Part shown: positions 44,281-56,059 of the stretch, one piece after another | Position numbering within the stretch: the stretch's first letter is position 1 | Layout: the number at the start of each line of letters is the position of its first letter | NCBI GenBank assembly: GCA_030762935.1 | Contig: CM060899.1 | Coordinates: 66,514,501-66,578,500 of the forward strand | Length of the DNA stretch: 64,000 nt | DNA from: Hymenopus coronatus | Lineage: Eukaryota; Arthropoda; Insecta; Mantodea; Hymenopodidae | Reading direction: 5' to 3' | Made by a program: the position numbers and the translations under genes | Notes under the pieces: generated by a model | Database searches by the model: none | What the model was told of the DNA's origin: nothing | Seen by the model: only the letters and a program-made list of their open reading frames with translations

Positions 44281-46095
44281 TGATACATGTACACAAGGCA
44301 CAGAAAGAAACCGGCACTGTCTTGTTCCATACACTGCATTCCTTATCGTTTGTAGGGTACTTTATTACATCATGTTTTTATTTTATTGGCTGATACTGTC
44401 ACCTTGCAGGTGAGTGTTCTATATCGAACCAATAGAGCATACCTTTGCTGGGTTTGTCAACTCATTTGCTAATAGGTATAGCCACCTCCCTCAACTGGGA
44501 GCGAGATTAGGTAACGTGTACTACTCCAGTAAACTACAACCTCTCCTCCTTCCCCAATTAGAGTGATGGAGTGGCCAGCGGATATCAGAAGACATGCCCT
44601 ATAAATCCCCTACAAACAATCAGAAATTTGATGTCTAATACTATTTGTGCTCTGTGTACATAACCTCTTATGTCAGTGGTTATTCACAGGCTGACATATT
44701 AGCCCAGCTGTTTGTTTCATGCTCTCTTGTGAATGGCTGTTTACATTTTTCATTGTGAATGACATTATAACAGGTTAAGTTTATGTCTAAGTTTTACATT
44801 GTGATGTTACTACTTAATATCATTGTGAATGATCCATAATGCAATGAAACTGAAGCTAAAAATTACCTGAAAGGTGTGTGCAAAATACACCAGTGCACCT
44901 GCTCTAAGATTAACTAAAGGAAAGTGTCTAATGGGTATTGTTCCTTGAGATTTCTCATTGTAAGTTATGTTTAAAGCATGTGTTTGTGAATTTCTAAACT
45001 AAAAGTTAAGGGAAGAGGCCACAACAGATCTGAAACATGTTATACATGTCAAAAAAACTGCTAAGTGAGAAGATAAGATGCTCAAAAACAGCTCTTTTCT
45101 GACCTTTTCTTTCCATCCAGCTCATTCCTGCTATTGCTTTTTCAAGCGCAGGATTGTTATGGTGTTATGGTAATGCTTGATGCTATGTATTTATGCTGAT
45201 TATTCTGTTAAACTGTTTCTTATTTGGATAATACAGCTTTTATACACACCACTCACACTTATACTGTGATCTTAACTGACTTCCTAATTTTCATACTTTG
45301 TAGATTCTATTACAAACAATGGTAATGTTTGTACACTGTGTTGGTTGACCCCCAAGGCAACACATGATTCATGTAAGCATTTGCCTTAAAGCAATAGTAA
45401 GCTAAGCATTATGAAGTTTGTACTTAGCTGTGAATTTATCAGAAGTGTATGTAAATGAGAAAAAAATATTCCTTCCACACTGCATTGATCTATTGATGCA
45501 CTTTTTCTGCAAGTGTTACACAAATTCTTTTTGTAAACTCTCCTATAAATAAATGTGCGTAACTTATGTATCTAGACTGATGGATCTCGAAGGAAGCTGT
45601 TATGCTGATCTAGTTGGACATGTTTAATATAGAATTAAACTACTTGTATCTTTGTGAACTGCACTGTAAGGACAGGGAATATGCCGAGAAACAGAAATGG
45701 TAACTGTCCGGTTAGGGCAGTCAGGCACCGTAACTTTATAGCAATATTTAAAGATCTAGAGAAAAGAGCATGCTAAGATAAATTTTACTATGGTTCCATA
45801 AGTTCTGTACAAACAAGAAAAAAATATGGTTTATAAGTAGCCATATCATTAGTTGGAATATAGCATTAAATGCATAATTATTATGTAGTGTAGTAAATAT
45901 ATCATTAGTAAAGTCTCAAAGTGAGACAAATTTGCTTACATGGGTTGCTATGAGACCAAAGAATGAATACAAGTAATAGCATAATTTGGATTAATAATAC
46001 AGTAAAACATGCTTGTAATATGTGTATCTGATTCAGACTAAACATACCACAAATGTGTTTAATCAATTATGAGTAAGAGACAGGTAAAATGTGAA
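44281..46095. other. Longest apparently single-copy stretch
   Basis: No H, SINE or MITE copy is recognised in 1.8 kb. It includes TATAAATAAATGTGCG at about 45545 that could serve as a poly(A) signal. It could be distal 3' UTR of the host gene or plain intergenic DNA. Confidence 0.4.
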
Positions 46096-46101
46096 TAAAA
46101 A

Positions 46102-46937
46102 TCTGATGTGTTACACTCACATAACTTTCTCTAGCTGCTCTACAAACAAACTTCTTACAAAAGATTATTCTTCCTTCTACATAATGCTAATCAAGATAAG
46201 CATTAGTATTAATTTATTACTGAGTTCCATATAAGTAGAAGGAAACTAAAGGCATACACTATGTTAAAGTGATAGTCAAATGTTTTAAAAACTATCATTA
46301 TGCAATTGTCATTGCAAATTGCTTCTTATAAGTACCTCACAACTGAAACCAATAATAAGGAATATCTCGGAAACAGTTACCTCCACAACAACAACAACAT
46401 GTTAATGACGTAAATTGTGTGTTTTGATGAAATCTACATTTTTTGTGTAGTAAATTTCTGTCTATCTCTTACAATTTAGCAGTTAAGCAAAATTTGACAA
46501 AATTCATTCAAAATAAGAGGTCTTCAGAGGCTATTACCACAAAAGTCAAGATTTACATTTTATTAGGATCTAAATAGTTTTAATTTACAGGATTTTAATC
46601 AAAATTGTTAGAGCCATTTTTAAGAGAATCAAAATTTTCAAAAAAATGTTCATGAAAGGGTAGTTTGTGGTGAAGGGATTTTCTTGAACATCTTCATTTT
46701 GCATCCTTGAAAGGTATTAAACCTAAATACCAAGTTTCATGTTTAAAAGTATTTTCGTTTTTGAGCTACACTGTCCACAGACACACACACCATTTTCTAA
46801 AAATGCTTTTTTCGGACTCAGGAGAGCCCCAAAACATATATTTCTGGTGAAATCTCGACATCAAATTTTTTAGTGGAAATCAATAGCTCCTATATCCACT
46901 ATGTACATTGTACATGATGGATAGAAAAAGTAAAAAT
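46102..46937 (+). repeat. H repeat copy 13, full length
   Basis: Starts TCTGATGTGTTACACTCACA and ends GGATAGAAAAAGTAAAAATA. CA tract short, hairpin ACTATGTACATTGTACAT. Confidence 0.82.
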
Positions 46938-47282
46938 ATGTGTTCCATATTTCTCCACCTATTCTGTAAACAAACTATTAATACAAAAACTACTTTTCTA
47001 TCATGTTCATACTCATCAAGATAAACATTAACATAAATGGTTTAATTACTGAACTCCTTATAAATAGAATGGAAATAAGTTAATGTGCTAGGTTAAGGCA
47101 ATTGTCAAATCTTTTAAAAGCCATCCCTATGCAATGAAATTGAAATTTAGTTCTCTCTGCATAACCAGGAGTAAAACAAGAGAGATATGAAACAAATAAT
47201 GAGTTGCTGTTTGAGAAAAGTATAAATAGTTTAAAAATGGATAAATGGCAATAACAAGGAATATCTCAGAAAGATCAGATCT

Positions 47283-47322
<40 letters not shown>

Positions 47323-47461
47323 TATGACATAAATTGTGTCTTTTTTTTTTAAATCTAGATATTCTTGCCCACCTGTTAGAGTTTACCAATTATACAAAAA
47401 GAGGGTTTCAGAGGTTATTCTAGAATACTCAAGATATACATTTTATTGGCCATACCTTTAA

Positions 47462-48071
47462 TATTTTTTTTTGTAGACAGCTTCCTTACCCTTACTAAGG
47501 ACTGAACCCCCCCTCTAAAACTTACAAGCAGATATCTAGGGGTCAGAAGCTTGTCAGGGAGCCAATGGCATGAAACCACAGAATGAAGAATCTGGAACAA
47601 GTGGTTGGCCAGGCATGACCATGAGAATTTTTTTTGTTAGTGTTTAATGCCCACTTTTACTACTTGTGGCACCAAGGCAATGACTCTGGTGATACATGGA
47701 ATGAAGATGGAGCACTGGTGGAATGCAATGGTGGGGGAAACCTGAGAACCTGGGGAAAACCTGCACCTGTGCTGCTTTGTCCACTACAAATCTCACACTT
47801 GGTCGCTTGGCATCAAACCCAGGCCGTGTAGGTCAGAGGCAAGTGGTCTAAAGCCATGGTGTGGCCCAGCATGAGGAAGTAAGTGGATGATATGAAATGC
47901 AAGCAAAATGAATGATAAGAAAGCTGATGATGGAGCAATTGGTGAAATGAGTGGCTGGGGAAACTGGAGGACCTGGAGAAAACTCGCCCAGACTCTGTTT
48001 TGTCCACCACAAATCCCACATGTGGGTGTTTGGGAACGAACCTGGACTGCCTAGGTGGGAGGCAAGCGGTC
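47462..48071 (-). repeat. SINE family E, reverse copy interrupted by SINE F
   Basis: Outer parts 47470-47626 (AGATATCTAGGGGTCAGAAG; GGCCAGGCATGACCATGAG) and 47870-48071 (GCATGAGGAAGTAAGTGGAT to CCTAGGTGGGAGGCAAGC) together make one reverse copy. Confidence 0.78.
47627..47869 (-). repeat. SINE family F, nested copy
   Basis: Starts with T-run then GTTTAATGCCCACTTTTACT and ends CTAAAGCCATGGTGTGGCC. CATGAG repeats on both sides. Related copies at 57988 and 58188. Confidence 0.72.
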
Positions 48072-48388
48072 TAGCGATATCTTTAATATATGATACTGTA
48101 ATCAAAATTCTTAGAGGCAGTTTTGAGAAAATCCAAGTTTTCTAAATGTTTTCCATGCAAAGGAGGGAATATTCTTGAGAATCTTCATGTTGCATCCTTG
48201 GAAGATGCTGAGCTTAATTATCAAGTTTGATATTTGACCAATATTTTGTTTTTGAGTTACGTTGTTGAAGACATATACATGCGCGCGCGCACACACACAC
48301 ACACACATGCTCCTATGCAGGTCTTTCTAAAAATGCTTTATTTTGAATACAGGGGATACTAAAACTTATATTTCCAGTGAAATCCTGG

Positions 48389-48900
48389 AACTGAATGCAA
48401 AACAATGTAGTTAAAAATTCAATTTTGTTTGATTTATTTTATTATAATCTAAATTATATACCAGAAAAGAATGACACTATTTATCTAAGAATCACCAACT
48501 ACCACTACACACTTGTCTGCTTGTTTCTGAACTACCAGTTCATTTCAAACATCATTTCGCCCATTTCTGGTTTAGAATATAAAACCTCATATTTTGCCTG
48601 TTTCTAGTTGTAAGGATAACAAAATAATGCAAAGAACAAAGAAAAATAACTACCTTAAAAATCAGTGAAGTTCATCTCAAAATATTGCATACTTCTCAAA
48701 CCAATAATTTTTCAAAACATCTAGATATGTAACAATTATAATCATAAGTTTTAAAACATTTTTTGGAAAAATAAAACAATTATAATTATCATAGGTTACC
48801 TTACAGCAATACAGTATAATAAACAAAAAATACAATCTGAAAACACTTATATGATCCAAAATACAAGCTTCTGAAAACCAAATTAACATGAAAAATAAAA
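48389..48900. other. AT-rich sequence, no recognised feature
   Basis: Open frames on both strands here are AT-driven and match no family. Confidence 0.35.
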
Positions 48901-49434
48901 TTTGATGTGTTCCATTCACTTGACTTTCACTACATCTCTGTAACAAATTATTGTTAAAAAGCTTATTTCTTCTACTTCATGATAATCAAGATTTAGCAGA
49001 AATTGTCCTTATTACTTGGTTCCTTGTAAGTAGAAGGGAAAAGAAATTGATGTCCTATAGCTGTTCAGTAAACTAACCTTTTATTTAAAACAGTAATCTG
49101 TTATCTACATTGTGTTAATCAAGATAAACATTAGCAGAATTAGTCTTATTACTAGCTTCCTTGTAAGTAGAAGAGAAATAAGAAAACGCACAGGTTAAAG
49201 TGATAGTCTTGACCTTAAAAACTGGTCGCTATGTGAAACAATTGAAATTCCAATCTCTTGTCTTGCCAGGAATAAACAAACGAGAAATGAGAAAAAAGGT
49301 GTCTTCCTATTTGAAAGTTTAAGTGGCTAAAATTGAAACCAATAATTCACAATATCTCGAAAATAGTTAACTCTATAAAAAAAATGAATATGACATAAAT
49401 TGTGTATTCTAATTAGATTTACATTATTTATATT
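48901..49434 (+). repeat. H repeat copy 15, 5' half with internal duplication
   Basis: Starts TTTGATGTGTTCCATTCACT. The segment with GATAATCAAGATTTAGCAGA and CCTTGTAAGTAGAAGGG is followed by a second version (TTAATCAAGATAAACATTAG, CCTTGTAAGTAGAAGAG), so the start was duplicated. The 3' half is missing. Confidence 0.72.
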
Positions 49435-50023
49435 CAGCTGTAGTTTCTTGACTGGTATGGTTAACATTCTTTTCGCCATATCTCTGGCTTGTATGGTGTA
49501 ATATACTTGTCAAATACGTCTGGTGGCAGTATTTCAAAATTCATGACCTGGTGCAAGTTCTTTTTGTTAAATATTTTTTCCCACACATATAGATCTATGG
49601 GGTGATTCACATAAATTAATAACTCTGTTGTGGTCTGTTTGCATTGAAGCTTCCTATACTTCTTTTTTAGGTTGGAAGTGTATGCATGGCGACGCTACGT
49701 AAAATTATATTATTTTCTAGGTTATAACACATGCAAGGGTTTTATGTACAACTTAAAAAACAAACAAACAGACAAGTCAGCATTGCAGCACATTTTTTGG
49801 CATTCCACCCATAATAAAACAAAACCACAGACTTAATAATGCATAATAATCACCACCTAGACCTATATGTTTGAGAAAACATATTTATCAAAAAGAACTG
49901 CACTGAGTCATGAATTTTGAAATACCACCACCAGACATATTCAACAAGTACATTACGCCATCTATAATCCATAGGTGGAGAAGACAATGCCATCCACGCC
50001 AGTTGAGAAACTACAGCTGAAGA
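49434..50023. repeat. Inverted repeat, arms about 170 bp, spacer about 240 bp
   Basis: Left arm 49434-49605 (CAGCTGTAGTTTCTTGACTG; CTGGTGGCAGTATTTCAAAA; TTCATGACCTGG) is mirrored by 49847-50023 (CCACCACCAGACATATTCAA; CCAGTTGAGAAACTACAGCT) with roughly 80-85% identity by eye. Layout resembles the other PLE-like inverted pairs, but no GIY-YIG sequence is visible. Confidence 0.7.
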
Positions 50024-50384
50024 TAAAAGCAATGGCTTTTGAAACATGTCTTGTTTAAAAAAACAGTAAGTGAAGCAATAAGTGTTTACACCTTGACTCA
50101 TAAATTTAAAAATTTCATTTTGGAGCTGCTAAATATCGCTTTCGTGGGATGATCATATCATTCCTGTAAACAATTCTTCATGCCACATGCGTGTATCAAA
50201 ATTTCTTCATGAGTATCAAACACATAACCCAGCAGTATAACCACAAACCATCTTTCATTGTTTTCACCATTTACAATTTGCAGATGGTTGTAACTTTTAA
50301 TCGGAAGCTGAGACTACATTATTTATGTTCCTTTACATATTCTGGCCAAGAGATTCCCATTTGAAATTAAATTAAATTGAGTTA

Positions 50385-50662
50385 CATTTATGGACACGCT
50401 TTAACTGCTGTGGTTCTCAGCATCCCATTCTATACTGGGTGTGAAAGACTGCTAAATTTTGCTGAAAGGCCTCTTTACCAGGCTTGAGGTTCTTTTGCAT
50501 GCTGTAAATCTATGCCACAAGATCAACAGCTTTACTTTCCTTCCAAAGGTAGCTATGCTAATGATTTTTATGCCCAAAAAAATCCATTGCCCTCTGCTGG
50601 GTTTGAATCCACAACCTTGAGAGCCAAAGGCTAGATTATTATCCTTAGAACATGGAGGATGA
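50385..50662 (-). repeat. SINE family A, reverse copy
   Basis: Carries CATCCCATTCTATACTGGGT, AGCTATGCTAATGATTTTTA and GGGTTTGAATCCACAACCTT; the A-box side is decayed. Confidence 0.78.
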
Positions 50663-50851
50663 CTTCCCATATTTGAAAGTTGAATGGTCAGAGAACAATA
50701 AAGTAATTATTGCAAAAATGAAAGCTTACTCAGGGAGACTTACGCAAGTCCTCAGCAAATCTTAATTAACAATCTACCAAAACACTTAAAAATATGTAGA
50801 AACCACTTTGGAATGTCAACTACTTCAACTGGTCATTAAACAAATAAAATA

Positions 50852-51601
50852 TCTGATGTGTTCCATTCACATAATTTTTTCTACCTGTTCTGCAAACAAA
50901 CTATTGTTACAAAAGATTATTCTTTTATCTACATCATGCTAATCAAGATAAACATTAGAGAATTGGTCTTAACACTTGCTTCTTTGTAAATTAAAGGGAA
51001 ATAAGGGAGTGCACTAAAGCATAGTGAAATATTTTAAAAACTGGTTGCTAAGTGACACAATTGAAGTTTGGTTCACTTTACATGGCCAGCAGTAAAATAA
51101 CAGAGACAAAACGAAAGGTGTCTTCCCATTTGAGAAAAGTTATGCACTTTAAAAACTAAACCAATAAATAACAAGGAATATCTCGAAAATGGTTCACTGA
51201 GCAAGAAAAATTATATGACATACATTATGTGTTTTACCAAAATCTACATTTTTTATATGGTAAGTTTTTGTCCACCTCTTACCATTTACCACCAGAATAG
51301 TTCTTCAGAAGCTAATCACAGAAAATTCAAAATATACATTTTATTTGTGATGTAAATATCTTTACAGAATTTTTAAGCATTTAATATACAGCATTTTAAT
51401 CAAAATTGTATGAGACATTTTTGAGAAAATCAAATATTCAAAATATTTAACAATGTTTCTAGATAAAGGGTAGTTTGGGGTGGGGGAGGGGGGGCTTTTC
51501 TTGTAAAACTTTGTGTTGCATCCTTAGGAGATAATATTCTCAATACTAAATTTGGTATTTAACTGTCTTTATCATTTTTGAACAATGCTGCCCACACACA
51601 A

Positions 51602-51641
<40 letters not shown>

Positions 51642-51790
51642 ACACTGATCTTTTCTAAAATGCTTTTTTTTTACTTAGGGGCTTTCAAAACATATATTTC
51701 TGGTGAAATCTTGGTTTCAAATTTTTGGGTAGAATACAATACCTTCTCTCTACTATGAATATTGCATATATGTGCTAAAAAAAGTAAAAA
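50852..51790 (+). repeat. H repeat copy 16, full length
   Basis: Starts TCTGATGTGTTCCATTCACA and ends AAAAAGTAAAAA. The CA tract (51596-51647) is the longest besides copy 2. The hairpin is decayed (CTACTATGAATATTGCATAT). Confidence 0.82.
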
Positions 51791-52014
51791 TAAAAAAAAG
51801 AAAAAAAAGAAAAGTCATTGAATTATATGACATGTCGAGTTATCGGGGTGGTACTGTATTGAAGCTCTATCAGCAGTAATTATTAAAGGATGCACATATT
51901 TTTGTGGTGAAAAAGTCAATGATAAGCTACAAATACAAATTAAAACAAGATTGTTGTATACATTTATTAAAATTTAAGGTCTCCAACTGTCTATGTTTAA
52001 TTATTTCCTGTATA

Positions 52015-52280
52015 ACTCCTAAGTGGAGCACAGGGCATCGTTACAATGTTTCCTTGATCAGATTTGAATTTCTAGTTCATGTGTTTGCCCTTATGCGCTA
52101 TGGTGACGAGGGATCAGCTTGTTGTCCACAGAAGGTATTATAGGATGAAACAATAACTTCCCTTCATAAGCAGCTATACTAAGGATTTTTACATCCGAAA
52201 AAAAGCCATCATCCGCCACCAGGTTTGTTGTTTTAGAGACTAGAGACTAGTATGGTAACCACTATGCCATGAAGCGCAAC
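52015..52280 (-). repeat. SINE family A-prime, reverse copy
   Basis: Shares GTGGAGCACAGGGCATCGTT-type tail with 37548-37902 and the A-type head complement (ATGGTAACCACTATGCCAT). Confidence 0.65.
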
Positions 52281-52284
52281 AACC

Positions 52285-53485
52285 TTCTAAAGAAGCTCAT
52301 AAGTTTTTACTAACATGTATTACTGTATTATATTCCAGAGTAAGGAAAAAGATAATTTTATTGGTTCTAACAGCTAATGTCAAATTACGGGTATTACCAG
52401 ATTATGTTTTCCAACTTTGATGGTCACTCTTGCAATGTATGCAAAAATAAAAGTAAAATTACTAGAGACAAGAGGAACTCTGAATTGCAGAGGCAGTCTC
52501 TCAGCGTTTTCCTGTGAAAGTTTGAACAATCATAAGCAGGTGCTGTTATAAATAGGTCTGTGATAAAAGCACAACATGGATATTATTAAAATAAAAGGAT
52601 AAGCATTGTGAAAATGTGACATGTTTAGCTGAAGAAAATTGATTCAGCTGTCATTAAATCTGGTGAGAAAGTCACATGCTTTTGTTAACCTTAAGGACTG
52701 CCATTATACTTAATGTTCTCTGTCTCGTAAAAGCAAATTGTCCATCATTGTTATGTCCATTGAATAACCTTGTTGAAATCTTGAAGGGGATAGTTTTATT
52801 GCATTTGGGTATATCATAATAATAGAATTCAACTAAAGTAGAGGTTATACAGAAAAAAAAAAAAAGATTATAAAAAAATAACGCAATTGCTTATCTCATG
52901 CAGCAATACTTCCATGTGAAAAAATCTTTTTTGAAATTTTTTGTAATTATGTCTCATTATAAGGGTTATGAGGAAATATTATATACATAAATATATATAT
53001 ATATATATACATACATGAAACTAAACAAGAATAATTCAGCACATGTGTTTTTTCTGAATATTTAATATCATCTCTTGTGATGCACACTACTAATATTTAT
53101 TCATGATTGTTACAAATCACATCATGGTGAAGATTCATTTTCCTATTGCATAAAAAAATGTTAAATATATACGTTTTTACATGTGTTGTTTTGCGCAGAA
53201 AAATTGTATTAGTCCAGTCTGATATTGTTTGCTTGTTATCAAATGAGGATGAAAAATATTTATCCTAATCTGAGACCTTTGGATTTCTCCCTGTTATTTT
53301 ATATAAAATAAATTATATGTACATATTTAGTGTTGTGATTCTGGGACAGCTTTCAAACATGTGATGTGATTTTGTTATAAGTCTGAAGGTTCAACTATGC
53401 ACAGGTGCAAGCACACTCAAGCAGCAAATAAATAATAGCAATATTCTCTGGCAGTTTATTGCTATAGAGGCCTGCCTTCAATTAT
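52285..53485. other. AT-rich sequence, no recognised feature
   Basis: Includes an (AT)n run near 52990. No coding frame or repeat copy identified. Confidence 0.4.
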
Positions 53486-53488
53486 TGT

Positions 53489-53935
53489 TTAATACATTGA
53501 GGTCCAGCGTTTCTTTAGTCGAAGAGCTATGAAACCCAGGGTTTTTACACCTATTTTGAATTATTATTTACAGTACATCAATGAAATCTGCTAAAATGCC
53601 TCGGTAATCTAAAAATTTTTCAAGGATTTCTCAATAAATAAGAAAATAGTCATAACTTCTGTATTAATATTTTATTTTAAATTTACAATGTAGCCCACCT
53701 GGGTAGTGAGGTAGCAGCGTGTCTGCCTCACATTCAACAGGTTGCAAATTCAAATTTTGCTTAGGGTGAGTCACTTGGATACGTTTTTTTTTTTCGTGGT
53801 TTTCCCTTATCCTGAGAAGACGAATGTCGAGTAACTTTAAGATCCCTGGATCCCGATCTCATTTGAGCATTATTTCACCAATCCCAATCATTGTCCGATA
53901 TGACCAACCAGGTTAAAGGACGTTAAGCTACCCAA

Positions 53936-53968
<33 letters not shown>

Positions 53969-54388
53969 TAATAATCACATATGAGTTTGAAAAATTCAAC
54001 TTAAAGCAGCTTACAGTACATTTATTGAAAGCTCAAAAATCTCTCTCCTGAATTGGAATTTTTCAGAACTTCATTTATTGCATCCTGAATTTAGCTTCAA
54101 TTCTCAGAAATCGAGGAAAACGCTGCATTTTAACATAACAAACAGATCACCACCTTCAAGGAAAATGTTGCTAGTGGCCTAAGAGCAGCCAATATAACCA
54201 ACTCTCCTGAATGCTATAGTAGTTGACTAAAGCGACGACAGATGGCAGTACAAATCAACAACAGACAACTAAATGATAATTGATGCATGATCTTTGCCAC
54301 ATAGGCCAAGACCGAGTTACAGTTGTGGAATTGCATACAAAGCGTTAGAAATACCTGCCCAAGCTATACTCGGGCTTCAATGTGTTAA
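53489..54388 (-). mobile_element. piggyBac-type MITE (family P) copy e, with a SINE inside
   Basis: TTAA flanks and the family in reverse (right end CGGGCTTCAATGTG then TTAA). SINE C sits between ATTTACAATG and ATTAATAATAATAATCAC, interrupting the body. Confidence 0.8.
53692..53962 (+). repeat. SINE family C, full copy with A-tail
   Basis: The head reads GCCCACCTGGGTAGTGAGGT, the B-box area CAGGTTGCAAATTCAAATTT, the body CCTTATCCTGAGAAGACGAA, and the end CCGATATGACCAACCAGGTT then a tail of about 26 A. Confidence 0.82.
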
Positions 54389-54659
54389 TGAGGATCAGCT
54401 GAGAACATATGCTGAGTGAAACTCTGTCCTGTATCTCTTGAAGTGGTTAGTTTTAGTTAAAAATTTAGGCCATGAATATTTATGTTAACAAGTTAGTATT
54501 TAGTGCAATTACAAGGATAGTTTGATATTTCTGGTAATTTCCATGAAAGAATGGTACATTTTTGCTGATCTTCATGATTGGTAAACTTGATTATATTAAA
54601 AGGATGATAAAAATTTCAACAATGCAAAGCTTACAGATCATTGTTGACAGTCATCTGAA

Positions 54660-56056
54660 TTTTATTGGTTAATGTATTGGCTGCAATTGAAAATGGAGAA
54701 AACCAAATTTTGTGCAGATATTAAACATTTTCATTTGAAGGGTTGAACTTCTGCACAAATCAAAACAGAATTGGATGAAGTTCATGTGGACTCTACACCA
54801 TCACTGAAGGCCATTTACCTTTGGATTAATGAATTTAAACCTGTTCAGACAAGCCCCTGCGGGGTAGTGTAGCTGCTTACCAAGTGGGAGACCTGGGTTC
54901 AATTCCCAGAGTTTTCTCCCGCTAGAAGACCTAGTCCAGGGTGCACTCAGTCTCATGAGATCCCTGGGGGGCCAATTCAGAAGCTACTTAATTGAGAAAT
55001 AGCGGCTCCAGATCGAGAAGCCCACATTAACTGCTCATGTCTCACCCTCCAGCACTACACCCCATTCATGATGCCTTCAGGCAGAGATGGGGAATGCAGT
55101 AGTTGGGTGGTAGGCCAAAGTCCCTTGTGGACTGTCGTGCCATGGAGTTACATTTAAGACAAGCACCAAAGACAAAGCACACTCCGGCCATTAGATAGAG
55201 CACACCATGCCAGAAAAAATGGTAACACAAGACCGCCGAAAAAATATTCATGAGATTGCTGAGACTGTTGGCATCTCAACTGAGCAATTGCATAATATCC
55301 TCCATGAAGAATTGGTTATGAAGAAGCAGCTAAGTTGAGGTGGATGCTCACAGTCAACCAAAAATGCATCCTGAACAACATTTTATCACAATGTCTGGCA
55401 ATGTTTAATCACAATGTGCAAGACTTTTTGCACCGATTTATGACTGTTGATGAAACCTGGATCCAAAGTCAAAACATCAGTCAAAACAATGGACAAAGGC
55501 TGATGAAAGTACACCAAAGAAGGCAAAGGCCATTTTATCAGTTGGTAAGGTGATGGCCACTGTTTTTTGGGATTCCCCAGGGATAATCCTCATAGATTAT
55601 TCGGAAAATGCTAGAACCATAACTGAACCCTATTATGTTTCACTTTTGGATTATTTGAAATTTGCATTGGTTGAAAAAAGATCAAAGTTGGAACGCAAAA
55701 AATACTTTCACCAAGATAATGCACCATCCTGCACATCAGTGATGATAATGGCAAAAATGCATGAATTCTCTGCATCCACCATATTCACCAGAGTTAACCC
55801 CAAGTGGCTTCTTCCTGTTCCCTAACTTGAAACTTGGCTTGGTGGAAAGAAATTTTCATCTAATAAGGAAGTGATAGCCACAGTCAACAAGTATTTTGCA
55901 GAGTTTGACAGATTATATTTTTCTGATGGGATAGAAAAGCTGAAGGATCACTGGACCAAGTGTATAACCCTCAAAGGAGACTATATTGAGTAGTAATGTG
56001 AGTTATTTATGAAGCAAATCTTTTCTTTTCGACCAGACTTATCAAAGGACCCTTGT
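54660..56056 (+). pseudogene. Mariner element with decayed transposase, split by a SINE
   Basis: N-terminal HTH piece (54692-54840) reads AQIKTELDEVHVDSTPSLKA; after the SINE the frame resumes with STKDKAHSGH, then HEIAETVGISTEQLHNILHE. The catalytic core has RFMTVDETWIQS (first Asp), FHQDNAPSC region (second Asp, at about 55710) and PPYSPELTPSGFFLFPNLKL, where the third Asp is Gly. It ends with CITLKGDYIE and stop at 55992, then a 3' inverted repeat AGACTTATCAAAGGACCCTT. The left inverted repeat is not recognisable. Dead by stops, frameshifts and the lost catalytic residue. Confidence 0.85.
54850..55152 (+). repeat. SINE family D, forward copy nested in mariner
   Basis: Head GGGTAGTGTAGCTGCTTACC, B-box GGGTTCAATTCCCAGAG, body AGCGGCTCCAGATCGAGAAG. 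AGACAAG occurs at both borders as a 7-bp target duplication, and the mariner reading continues across when the SINE is removed. Confidence 0.85.
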
Positions 56057-56059
56057 ATT

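Larger units (their letters stand above)
46940..48388 (+). repeat. H repeat copy 14, split by nested SINEs
   Basis: Body at 46940-47461 resumes at 48072 (ATATCTTTAATATATGATAC) and runs to the CA tract (48282-48307) and GGGATACTAAAACTTATATT. The interruption is SINE E carrying SINE F. A 32-bp poly-A run lies at 47287-47318. TACCTTTAATAT and TATCTTTAATAT flank the insert as a likely target duplication. Confidence 0.78.
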
